Positions 7,481-15,558 of a stretch of 64,000 nt of DNA are shown here, piece after piece. The stretch is from an uncultured Oscillospiraceae bacterium (GTDB lineage Bacteria > Bacillota > Clostridia > Oscillospirales > Oscillospiraceae), in NCBI GenBank assembly GCA_900754965.1, contig CAAEEO010000051.1, positions 59,613-123,612 of the forward strand, written 5' to 3'. Under the pieces are notes generated by a model that saw only the letters and a program-made list of their open reading frames with translations, did not search any database and was not told the DNA's origin. Both the position numbers and the translations under genes were made by a program. The stretch's first letter is position 1, and each line of letters begins with the position of its first letter.

Positions 7481-10400
7481 TTACTTGCTGTACATTTCCT
7501 TCAGTTTCTGCAGGTGCTCGTAGCGTGCCTTTGCGTTCTCTTCAGAGGCCTCGAACAGGCGGTCAGCCCGGTCGGGGAACTCACGGGTCAGACGGGAGTA
7601 GCGTGCCTCGTTCAGCAGGAACTCACGGTAGCCGTCCTTAGGCTCTGCACTGTCCAGAGTGAACTTGGCGCCCTCGGCTGCGGGATTGAACCGGAACAGG
7701 TTCCAGTAGCCGCATTCCACAGACTTCTTCATTTCCTTCTGGCAGTTCTCCATGCCGCCCTTGATGGAGTGCATCTCGCAGGGAGAGTACGCCACGATCA
7801 GGGACGGGCCGGGATATGCCTCAGCCTCTTTGATGGCCTTCAAGGTCTGGGCGGGATTTGCGCCCATGGCGATCTGTGCCACATAGACATACCCGTAAGT
7901 CATGGCCATCTCGGTCAGGGACTTGTTCTTGATTTCCTTGCCGGCTGCGGCAAACTGTGCCACCTGGCCGATGCCGGAGGCCTTGGAAGCCTGTCCGCCG
8001 GTGTTGGAATACACCTCGGTGTTGAACACGAACACATTCACATCTTCACCGGAGGCGATCACATGGTCCAGTCCGCCGTAGCCGATATCGAATGCCCAGC
8101 CGTCGCCGCCAAAGATCCAGCAGGACTTCTTGTTCAGGAAGTCTTTCTTGGACAGGATCTCTGCACACAGCTTGCAAGCCTCGCACTGGCACAGGGTCTC
8201 GCCCTTTGCCTGCAGTTCCTTGCCGAAGGCACGAATTTCTTCTTTCTCATTGGCCAGCAGCTCGTCCACTGTGCAGATGCCTGCCTGCAGAGCCTCCACA
8301 TAAGCTTTGGCAGCCTCCTGGTTGGCATCGCCGTCGTCATAGGTGTTCAGCCAGTTCTGTGCGGCCTCTTTCAGTGCGGGCACAGCCCAATCCAGCTGCA
8401 CCAGCTGCTCAGTTTTTGCTTTCAGGTCATCGCGGATCTTCTTCTGACCCAGATACATACCCAGGCCGTGCTCGGCGTTGTCCTCAAACAGGGAGTTTGC
8501 CCAAGCGGGGCCCTTGCCCTCTTTATTCACAGTATAGGGAGAAGTGGCTGCCGGGCCGCCCCAGATGGAGGAACAGCCGGTGGCGTTGGAGATCAGCATG
8601 TGGTCACCGAACAGCTGCGTAATCAGGCGGGCATAGCTGGTCTCGGCGCAGCCTGCACAGGAGCCGGAGAACTCCAGGTAAGGACGCTTGAACTGACTAC
8701 CCTTAACGGTATCGTCGCCCATATCCTTCTTCTCTTCTACCTGGCCGACCATGTAGTTGAACACAGCCTGCTGGTCTTCCTGGCTCTCCATGGGAACCAT
8801 TTCCAGGGAGTGGGTGGGGCAAACGCCCACGCACACACCGCAGCCCATGCAGTCCAGGGGGCTGACGGACAGTGCATACTGGTACACGCCCTTGCCCTTA
8901 CCGGCCTTCACAGGACGGATCTTGGCGTTGGCAGGTGCTGCTTTTGCCTCTTCCTCCGTCAGTGCAAATGCACGGATGGTGGCATGTGGGCAGACATAGG
9001 AGCACTGGTTGCACTGGATACAGGTGTCGGGATTCCAGGAAGGAACGGAGACGGAAACGCCCCGTTTCTCATAAGCGGCAGCACCCAGTTCGAAGGTACC
9101 GTCCGCATGATCCACGAATGCGGAGACAGGCAGGCTGTCGCCGTCCATCTTGCCCACAGGCTCCATGATGTTGTTGACCATCTTCACCAGTTTCTCGCTG
9201 CCTTCCTTGGCTGCGGGAGCGGTGGTATCCTCTGCGGTAGCCCAGTCAGCGGGCACCGTGATCTTCTTGAATGCAGTTGCGCCCAGGTCGATGGCCTTGT
9301 GGTTCAGGTCCACCACATCCTGGCCTTTTTTCAGGTAGGAATGGGTAGCGGCATCCTTCATATAGCCGATGGCCTGCTCCTGAGGCATCACATTGGCCAG
9401 TGCAAAGAATGCAGACTGGAGAATGGTATTGGTGCGCTTGCCCATGCCGATCTCAATGGCCAGATCAATGGCGTTGATGGTGTAGACATTGATGTTGTTC
9501 TGGGCAATATAGCGCTTGGCAGCGGCAGACAGGTGGTGTGCCAGTTCTTCCTCGTTCCACTGGCAGTTGATGAGGAAGGTGCCGCCGGGTTTCACATCAC
9601 GGACAATGGGGAAGTCCTTGGTGATATATGCCGGGGTGTGGCAGGCAACAAAGTCTGCTTTGTTGATATAGTAGGGGCTCTTGATGGGGTTATCGCCGAA
9701 CCGCAGGTGAGAAATGGTCACGCCGCCGGTCTTTTTGGAGTCATACTGGAAATACGCCTGCACATACTTATCGGTATGGTCGCCGATGATTTTGATGGAG
9801 TTCTTGTTGGCGCCCACGGTACCATCGCCGCCCAGACCCCAGAACTTGCACTCAATGGTGCCGGGAGCTGCGGTATTGGGTGCGGGCACTTCCGGCAGGG
9901 ACAGGTGAGTCACATCGTCCTCGATGCCCAGGGTGAACTGCAGTTTGGGCTGCTCTTTCTTCAGCTCCTCATACACTGCAAACACAGAGGACGGAGGGGT
10001 GTCCTTGCTGCCCAGACCGTAACGGCCGCCGCAGACCTGCAGGCCATTCATCTTGCCGGCCTGTGCCAGTGCAGTAACCACATCCAGATACAGAGGCTCG
10101 CCCTGTGCGCCGGGCTCCTTGGTACGATCCAAAACTGCAATCTTCTTAGCAGTAGCAGGGATGGCGGAGATCAGCTTGTCTGCCCGGAAAGGACGGTACA
10201 GACGCACTTTCACCAGGCCGACCTTCTCGCCCTGCGTGGTCAGGTAGTCGATAACTTCCTCGGCCACATCGCAGATGGAACCCATGGCCACGATCACCCG
10301 GTCTGCATCTGCAGCGCCGTAGTAGTTGAACAGCTGATAGTCCGTGCCCAGTTTCTCATTGATCTTGCCCATGTACTCTTCCACGATTTCGGGAACAGCA

Positions 10401-11119
10401 TCGTAATAGGTATTGGATGCCTCACGGTTCTGGAAGAAAATGTCACCATTTTCATGAGAACCGCGCATCACGGGATGTGCGGGGTTCAGTGCGCGGTTGC
10501 GGAATGCCTCCACAGCCTCCATATCGCACATCTCTTTCAGGTCCTCGTAATCCCAGACCTCGATCTTCTGCAGCTCGTGAGAGGTGCGGAAACCATCGAA
10601 GAAGTTCATGAAGGGAACGCGGCCTTTGATGGCAGCCAGGTGCGCCACCGGGCTCAGGTCCATTACTTCCTGCACATTGCTCTCAGCCAGCATTGCAAAG
10701 CCGGTCTGACGGCAGGCATAAATATCACTCTGATCGCCGAAAATGCTCAGTGCATGGGAGGCCAGTGCCCGGGCAGTGACATGGAACACAGCAGGCAGCA
10801 GCTCACCGGCGATCTTGTACATATTGGGGATCATCAGCAGCAGCCCCTGAGAGGCCGTGTAGGTGGTGGTCAGGGCGCCGGCGTTCAGTGCGCCGTGGAC
10901 AGCGCCGGCTGCGCCGGACTCTGCCTGCATCTCCTGCACCTTCACAGTGCTGCCGAAAATGTTTTTGCGTCCCTGTGCGGCCCACTGGTCCACAGAGTCC
11001 GCCATGGGGCTGGAAGGGGTGATGGGATAGATTGCAGCAACCTCGGTGAACGCATAAGAAACATGCGCTGCGGCGGTGTTGCCGTCCATCGTTTTGAGTT
11101 CTCTTTTAACCTTTTGCAT
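7481..11119 (-). CDS. nifJ: Pyruvate:ferredoxin (flavodoxin) oxidoreductase
   Basis: Oxidises pyruvate with CoA to acetyl-CoA and CO2 and reduces ferredoxin, the core of anaerobic energy metabolism. The 1212-residue single-chain enzyme has an N-terminal pyrimidine-binding domain (AIYPITPSSPMAD), the CoA and gamma domains, and two 4Fe-4S motifs at about residue 700 (CIQCNQCSYVCP) and 757 (CMGCGVCVGVCP). A C-terminal TPP domain shows GGDGWAFDIGYGGLD near residue 1000, with EVYSNTGGQASK following. I chose the ATG at 11119, eight bases after AGGAG; the open frame extends further without a site. It appears monocistronic with its own promoter. Confidence 0.97.
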   Translation of the reverse strand: MQKVKRELKTMDGNTAAAHVSYAFTEVAAIYPITPSSPMADSVDQWAAQGRKNIFGSTVKVQEMQAESGAAGAVHGALNAGALTTTYTASQGLLLMIPNMYKIAGELLPAVFHVTARALASHALSIFGDQSDIYACRQTGFAMLAESNVQEVMDLSPVAHLAAIKGRVPFMNFFDGFRTSHELQKIEVWDYEDLKEMCDMEAVEAFRNRALNPAHPVMRGSHENGDIFFQNREASNTYYDAVPEIVEEYMGKINEKLGTDYQLFNYYGAADADRVIVAMGSICDVAEEVIDYLTTQGEKVGLVKVRLYRPFRADKLISAIPATAKKIAVLDRTKEPGAQGEPLYLDVVTALAQAGKMNGLQVCGGRYGLGSKDTPPSSVFAVYEELKKEQPKLQFTLGIEDDVTHLSLPEVPAPNTAAPGTIECKFWGLGGDGTVGANKNSIKIIGDHTDKYVQAYFQYDSKKTGGVTISHLRFGDNPIKSPYYINKADFVACHTPAYITKDFPIVRDVKPGGTFLINCQWNEEELAHHLSAAAKRYIAQNNINVYTINAIDLAIEIGMGKRTNTILQSAFFALANVMPQEQAIGYMKDAATHSYLKKGQDVVDLNHKAIDLGATAFKKITVPADWATAEDTTAPAAKEGSEKLVKMVNNIMEPVGKMDGDSLPVSAFVDHADGTFELGAAAYEKRGVSVSVPSWNPDTCIQCNQCSYVCPHATIRAFALTEEEAKAAPANAKIRPVKAGKGKGVYQYALSVSPLDCMGCGVCVGVCPTHSLEMVPMESQEDQQAVFNYMVGQVEEKKDMGDDTVKGSQFKRPYLEFSGSCAGCAETSYARLITQLFGDHMLISNATGCSSIWGGPAATSPYTVNKEGKGPAWANSLFEDNAEHGLGMYLGQKKIRDDLKAKTEQLVQLDWAVPALKEAAQNWLNTYDDGDANQEAAKAYVEALQAGICTVDELLANEKEEIRAFGKELQAKGETLCQCEACKLCAEILSKKDFLNKKSCWIFGGDGWAFDIGYGGLDHVIASGEDVNVFVFNTEVYSNTGGQASKASGIGQVAQFAAAGKEIKNKSLTEMAMTYGYVYVAQIAMGANPAQTLKAIKEAEAYPGPSLIVAYSPCEMHSIKGGMENCQKEMKKSVECGYWNLFRFNPAAEGAKFTLDSAEPKDGYREFLLNEARYSRLTREFPDRADRLFEASEENAKARYEHLQKLKEMYSK

Positions 11120-11177
11120 ACACTCATCTCCTAAGAATTCATCTAAATATAAGATATCTTGGACACTCTCGCCTGTC

Positions 11178-11206
11178 ACTATACCACATCCCCCAGATTT
11201 TGTAAA
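11178..11206 (-). promoter_or_regulatory. nifJ promoter
   Basis: Minus-strand TTTACA (11201-11206), a 17-base spacer and TATAGT (11178-11183). Confidence 0.65.
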
Positions 11207-11468
11207 TTTTTCACAGCCGCAAAGTTGCCACAAAATTTAACAGTCATTTTCACCCATTCTTATGCAATAAGGTGAAAAAGCGCGAAAACTCGAAAATAAT
11301 TTTTATAAATCACGAAAAACGCAGAAAATGTTCGAACATCCCCCTGCCCTTCCGTCGTTTTTTTCATATTCTCCTCATAGCAGGAAAGTTTCTTTTCCCA
11401 TTGAAGGCTCCAAAGCCGGATTTTCCTCTCCTTTTTCACAATGAGAGGGTTTGTTAGATTCTTTTCTC

Positions 11469-11497
11469 TTGTACTTTTCCTGATTTTGTATTATAAT
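11469..11497 (+). promoter_or_regulatory. Promoter of the asp23-like gene and fakA
   Basis: TTGTAC (11469-11474), a 17-base spacer and a consensus TATAAT (11492-11497), about 50 bases before the ATG. Confidence 0.75.
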
Positions 11498-11548
11498 GTC
11501 TGCCGATTAGTATTTCACAGATAGCTTTCACGAAAGGAGCTACGACTT

Positions 11549-11899
11549 ATGGTGAGTATCGATAACCCCAACGGCAGCATCCGTATTTCCAACGACGTGT
11601 TTTCCAATCTCGCCGGTGACGCGGCAACCAACTGCTTTGGCGTCAAAGGTATGGCCGGCAAAAATAAAGAAGGGATCTTCCAGCTTTTGAAACGGGAGTC
11701 CATGTCCAAAGGCGTCGTTGTCAAATTCGGCAGCGAAAACGAGATGATCATTCAATTGCACATTGCGGTGGACCAGGGGGTCAATATCACTACCATCTGC
11801 CGTGAGATCATGAAAGAAGTCAGCTACAAAGTCACCAGCGCTACGGGCATCCCCGTCAGCCGGGTGGACATTTTTGTTGACACCATGATCCTGGGCTGA
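11549..11899 (+). CDS. Asp23/Gls24 family protein (YloU-like)
   Basis: Member of the Asp23 family, small proteins linked to envelope homeostasis in Bacillota; the molecular role is not settled. The 116-residue sequence has the typical core SNDVFSNLAGDAATNCFGVKGM and the C-terminal VSRVDIFVDTMIL. AAAGGAG lies nine bases before the ATG. It directly precedes the FakA homologue, the same order as yloU-yloV in Bacillus, so co-transcription is likely. Confidence 0.9.
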   Translation: MVSIDNPNGSIRISNDVFSNLAGDAATNCFGVKGMAGKNKEGIFQLLKRESMSKGVVVKFGSENEMIIQLHIAVDQGVNITTICREIMKEVSYKVTSATGIPVSRVDIFVDTMILG

Positions 11900-11927
11900 G
11901 ATTTCCCTGATCGGAGGATTCAAGAGT

Positions 11928-13595
11928 ATGACAGAATATGTAGACGCCCAAGCGTTCAAATCCATGGTGATCTGTGCCCATGCGGCCCTGAGTGCCAGCA
12001 AACAGCACCTGAATGAATTGAATGTGTTCCCCGTTCCTGACGGCGACACGGGCACCAACATGACCATGACCATGACCAATGCGGTCACGGAACTGAACAA
12101 GAAAAACCCCCAGACCCTGAGCGCCGCTGCCGACTGCGTGGCCTCCGGCCTGCTGCGGGGCGCCAGAGGCAACTCCGGCGTGATTTTGTCCCTGCTGTTC
12201 CGGGGCATTGCCAAAAAACTGAAAGGCGCAGAAAAGGCAGACGCTGTACTGTTTGCCGCCGCCATGCAGGAAGGCGTGGACGCCGCCTATAAAGCCGTGA
12301 TGAAACCGGCAGAAGGCACCATCCTCACCGTTTCCCGTCTGGCCACTGCCGCTGCAGTGGAGTTTGCCGCCAACGGCGCAGATGTAGAGCTGATGCTCAC
12401 CAGCGCTCTGGAGGCCGGCAAAGAGGCTCTGGCCGATACCACCAACCTGAATCCGGTGCTGAAAAAAGCCGGCGTGGTGGACTCCGGCGGACAGGGATAC
12501 ATGATCATCTGGCAGGCTATGCTGGAATCCCTGCAGGGCCGGTTCGTGATGCCGGAAAATGTGGAAGAAGTGGAGCGTAAGGACAAAGCCGACTTTGCCG
12601 CCATTGATGACGAAGAGATTACTTTCACCTTCGACACCGTGTTTATCGTGCGGAAAACCATCGACAAGCCGCTGGAGGGTCTGCGGGCCTATCTGAGCAG
12701 CATCGGCGACTGCCTGGTAATCGGTGAAGATGACGAGGCATTCAAGGTTCATGTCCACACGGACATTCCCGGCAGTGCGCTGACCGAGGCGCAGAAATAC
12801 GGCACTCTGGAAGTGGCCAAAATCGAGAACATGCGGATTCAGCATGAAGATGTGGCCGCCGGTCGGAAAGCCATCTCCGCAGATGATCTGGACGACGAAG
12901 AGGCCATGTTCCATAACAATGCCCCCGCCGCTCCGGAAAAAGAGATCGGCGTGGTGGCTGTTTGCGCTGGCGACGGCCTGACCAGTCTGTTCAAGGAACT
13001 GGGCGCCGATGCCGTTGTCACCGGCGGACAGACCATGAACCCCTCCACCCAGGACATTCTGGCTGCCGTGGAGCGGACTCCGGCACACAATGTGTTCGTG
13101 TTCCCCAACAACAAAAACATCATCATGGCAGCCCAGCAGTGTGCTCCCCTGACGGAGAAAAATGTGGTGGTCATCCCCACCGGCGCCGTGCCCCAGGGAA
13201 TCTCTGCCATGATCAATTACGATCCCTCCGCCGATCCCAAAGACCTGGAGGAGACCTTTAACGAGTCCATCGGCAGCGTGCATACCGCACAGGTCACCTA
13301 CGCAGCCCGTGACTCCGAGTTCGACGGACACCACATCCTGGCCGGTCAGTATCTGGCCCTGTTGGACGGCGCTCTGGTCGGCAGCTATGATTCTTTCTCT
13401 TCCCTGCTGACAGCGCTGAACGAAAAGATCCAGGAACTGGACCCTAGTCTGATCTCCGTCTATTACGGCGAGGACATTCAGGAGGCAGACGCAGAGAACA
13501 CCGCGCAAACCATTGAAGCAGCCTTCCCTGATGCGGAAGTGATCACCGTCAATGGCGGCCAGCCGGTATACTACTACATGATCAGTATCGAATAA
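11928..13595 (+). CDS. fakA: Fatty-acid kinase subunit A / DAK2 domain protein (YloV-like)
   Basis: ATP-binding subunit that phosphorylates fatty acids held by a DegV-type FakB partner, feeding exogenous fatty acids into phospholipid synthesis. The 555-residue protein has an N-terminal DhaL/DAK2 domain with LNVFPVPDGDTGTNM (about residues 31-45, the metal and ATP site) and LRGARGNSGVI, a central domain, and a C-terminal DegV-like half with FPNNKNIIMAA. Length matches the family. It follows the Asp23-like gene by 28 bases. A DegV protein is encoded at about 54.0-54.9 kb. Confidence 0.9.
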   Translation: MTEYVDAQAFKSMVICAHAALSASKQHLNELNVFPVPDGDTGTNMTMTMTNAVTELNKKNPQTLSAAADCVASGLLRGARGNSGVILSLLFRGIAKKLKGAEKADAVLFAAAMQEGVDAAYKAVMKPAEGTILTVSRLATAAAVEFAANGADVELMLTSALEAGKEALADTTNLNPVLKKAGVVDSGGQGYMIIWQAMLESLQGRFVMPENVEEVERKDKADFAAIDDEEITFTFDTVFIVRKTIDKPLEGLRAYLSSIGDCLVIGEDDEAFKVHVHTDIPGSALTEAQKYGTLEVAKIENMRIQHEDVAAGRKAISADDLDDEEAMFHNNAPAAPEKEIGVVAVCAGDGLTSLFKELGADAVVTGGQTMNPSTQDILAAVERTPAHNVFVFPNNKNIIMAAQQCAPLTEKNVVVIPTGAVPQGISAMINYDPSADPKDLEETFNESIGSVHTAQVTYAARDSEFDGHHILAGQYLALLDGALVGSYDSFSSLLTALNEKIQELDPSLISVYYGEDIQEADAENTAQTIEAAFPDAEVITVNGGQPVYYYMISIE

Positions 13596-13604
13596 CCGAT
13601 CCTA

Positions 13605-13632
13605 AACCGGAGCGCAGCAGTGCTCCGGTTTT
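13605..13632 (+). terminator. Terminator of fakA
   Basis: Stem AACCGGAGC / GCTCCGGTT followed by TT, nine bases after the stop codon. Confidence 0.75.
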
Positions 13633-13641
13633 ATGATGCAA

Positions 13642-13668
13642 AAAAGACGGCCCAAAGGCCGTCTTTTT
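13642..13668. terminator. Bidirectional terminator
   Basis: Stem AAAAGACGGCC / GGCCGTCTTTT around loop CAAA, with T-runs on both strands. It lies between convergent fakA and the membrane protein gene. Confidence 0.85.
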
Positions 13669-13675
13669 CATTTCT

Positions 13676-14494
13676 TCAGTTTGTTTTAGGTGTTTCTTCC
13701 GGTGTGATGACCGGGATTTTTTCCGTCCGCATACTGGATACTACCATCCACACAGCGTACATCAGCATTCCCGCACTGGCCACGAACATCATCTGCATCC
13801 CTGTCTGCCGGGTATCCGCCAGAGTCACCAGAGACAGCAGCGCTCCCATGGCGCAGAACAAAAGGGTTCGGTAAGGCCGGACTCTTCCGAAAGCGTACCC
13901 CGCCAGGTAGTAGAATCCCAGCGCATTGGCGCTGATTGCCACAATCTCCACCCCATAGCTCCAGGCACTGGGAAGGGTGGCATGGATCTTATAGCTGACC
14001 ACCAGCCAGAAACACTGCATCAGCACCAAAAGGGTGCTGCACAGGCAAAGCATGGCCCGTTCCCGGGTACGGAAGGGCGCAGACATCACATAGGGAAAAC
14101 TGACGCCCGCCAAAATTGCCAAAAATCCCAACAACCGCAGAATCGTCTGATCAGCCTGGAATTTGGCTACCACAAACAGCACACCGCCGCCAATCGCCAT
14201 CAGGACACCGAACCCCACATACAGATACCGGAGAACGGTCATATTCCCCTGGAAGACCGTTTCAACAGTGGTCGCCGGGAAAAACTCCTTTTTCCGCAGT
14301 CCCAACACCAATCCCAACAGACCGGCCACTGCCGCCAGACATACCAGCACCATCACTTTGCTCCACAAACTGCCGGGAATATACAGCCCGGTTTCCGTTT
14401 CAAAGGATGCCATATTCTGAATCCAACGGAAAAAGGCTCCAAAGGCCGAAGCCACACAGATATAGCAACACAGTACCATTGCGTTTTTACGCAT
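13676..14494 (-). CDS. Membrane protein of unknown function
   Basis: A 272-residue integral membrane protein with about seven or eight hydrophobic segments, starting with a membrane helix right after MRKNAMV. Loops are short; the C-terminal tail is polar (residues ~255-272). I recognise no family motif. It stands alone on the minus strand, convergent with fakA and divergent from spoIID. Confidence 0.75.
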   Translation of the reverse strand: MRKNAMVLCCYICVASAFGAFFRWIQNMASFETETGLYIPGSLWSKVMVLVCLAAVAGLLGLVLGLRKKEFFPATTVETVFQGNMTVLRYLYVGFGVLMAIGGGVLFVVAKFQADQTILRLLGFLAILAGVSFPYVMSAPFRTRERAMLCLCSTLLVLMQCFWLVVSYKIHATLPSAWSYGVEIVAISANALGFYYLAGYAFGRVRPYRTLLFCAMGALLSLVTLADTRQTGMQMMFVASAGMLMYAVWMVVSSMRTEKIPVITPEETPKTN

Positions 14495-14601
14495 AATATC
14501 GTTCCTGCCTCAATAAAGATTAGTACCCTCCATTTGCAAGGGCATTCTAATATTCTACCCGTCTGTCACCCAATCGTCAAGTGTTTTCGAAAGGAAGGCC
14601 T

Positions 14602-15558
14602 ATGAAACCTGTTGTTCTGCTGTCCGCCCTGGCGCTGCTCGCAGCGCTTGTGCTGCCCATTCTGTGGACCGCGCCCCGTTCTACCGCCCCGACAGAAGAA
14701 ACGGCAGACACCGCAGATGCCCAGCTGACATTCACCGTTCTGACAGAAACCGGCGTGCAGCAGCAGACCATGGCCGACTACTTGCCCGGCGTACTCGCCG
14801 GAGAAATGCCGGCGCTGTTCGAACCGGAGGCACTGAAGGCCCAGGCCGTGGCTGCCCGGACATATATCCGTTACCGTATGGCTCATCGTCCTGCGACACA
14901 TCCCGAGGCGGACATCTGTGAAGATCCCGCCTGCTGCAAAGCCTATTGTTCCCGCCAGACCATGGAAGAAAACTGGGGCAAACAGTTCCCGGCCTATTAC
15001 GAAAAAATGTGCGCCGCCGTCCGGGACACAGACGGTCAATATCTTCAATACGACGGTGCCCCCATCCAGGCCGTGTTCCATTCTTCCTCCGCCGGATGCA
15101 CCCAGGACAGCGGCGAAATCTGGAACGACTGTCCCTATCTGCCCTCTGTTTCCTCTCCGGAAACGGCAGCGGATGTGCCGGACTATGTCACAGAAACGGA
15201 AGTCAGTCCCACTGACTTTCGCGCCGCCATTCAAACCGCTTATCCCAGTCTCCTCTTCCCTGCCGACCCTGCCCAGTGGTTGGGAAACACCGTTTCCAAC
15301 AGCAGCGACCGGGCAGACCACACCACAGTGTGCGGCACGGAGATTCCCGGCACCCAAATGCGCAGCCTCTTTTCTCTGCGCTCCGCCGCTTATAAACTGG
15401 AGTACACCGCCCGGGGCACCTTTCTATTCACCGTCACAGGGTACGGCCATGGCGTGGGTATGAGCCAGTACGGCGCCAATGTTTTCGCTAAAAATGGATA
15501 CCGTTACGACGAAATCCTGGCCCACTATTACCCTTCCGCACAGTTGGTTTCCGGATGA
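14602..15558 (+). CDS. spoIID: SpoIID/LytB-type lytic transglycosylase
   Basis: Peptidoglycan-degrading enzyme of the SpoIID family, which acts with SpoIIP during engulfment of the forespore. The 318-residue protein has an N-terminal signal anchor (about residues 2-24), the catalytic-Glu segment LAGEMPALFEPEALKAQAVAARTY, and the C-terminal hallmark GYGHGVGMSQYGA. The ATG at 14602 follows AAAGGAAGG; an earlier in-frame ATG at 14581 has no site. Its 3' end overlaps the end of convergent clpC by 31 bases. Whether it is the sporulation SpoIID or a vegetative paralogue cannot be told here. Confidence 0.85.
   Translation: MKPVVLLSALALLAALVLPILWTAPRSTAPTEETADTADAQLTFTVLTETGVQQQTMADYLPGVLAGEMPALFEPEALKAQAVAARTYIRYRMAHRPATHPEADICEDPACCKAYCSRQTMEENWGKQFPAYYEKMCAAVRDTDGQYLQYDGAPIQAVFHSSSAGCTQDSGEIWNDCPYLPSVSSPETAADVPDYVTETEVSPTDFRAAIQTAYPSLLFPADPAQWLGNTVSNSSDRADHTTVCGTEIPGTQMRSLFSLRSAAYKLEYTARGTFLFTVTGYGHGVGMSQYGANVFAKNGYRYDEILAHYYPSAQLVSG

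Larger units (their letters stand above)
11120..11548. other. 429-bp divergent intergenic region, nifJ / asp23-like gene
   Basis: No gene is seen here. It carries the nifJ promoter at the left and the asp23-like gene promoter at the right, separated by AT-rich DNA. A perfect palindrome AAGATATCTT (11151-11160) lies in the predicted nifJ leader. Confidence 0.7.

Noticed and set aside
7514..11134. A 1206-codon open frame opposite nifJ on the plus strand
   Set aside because: It is a shadow of a strongly codon-biased gene. The protein is Cys/His/Gly-rich with no domain, no ribosome site and no promoter.
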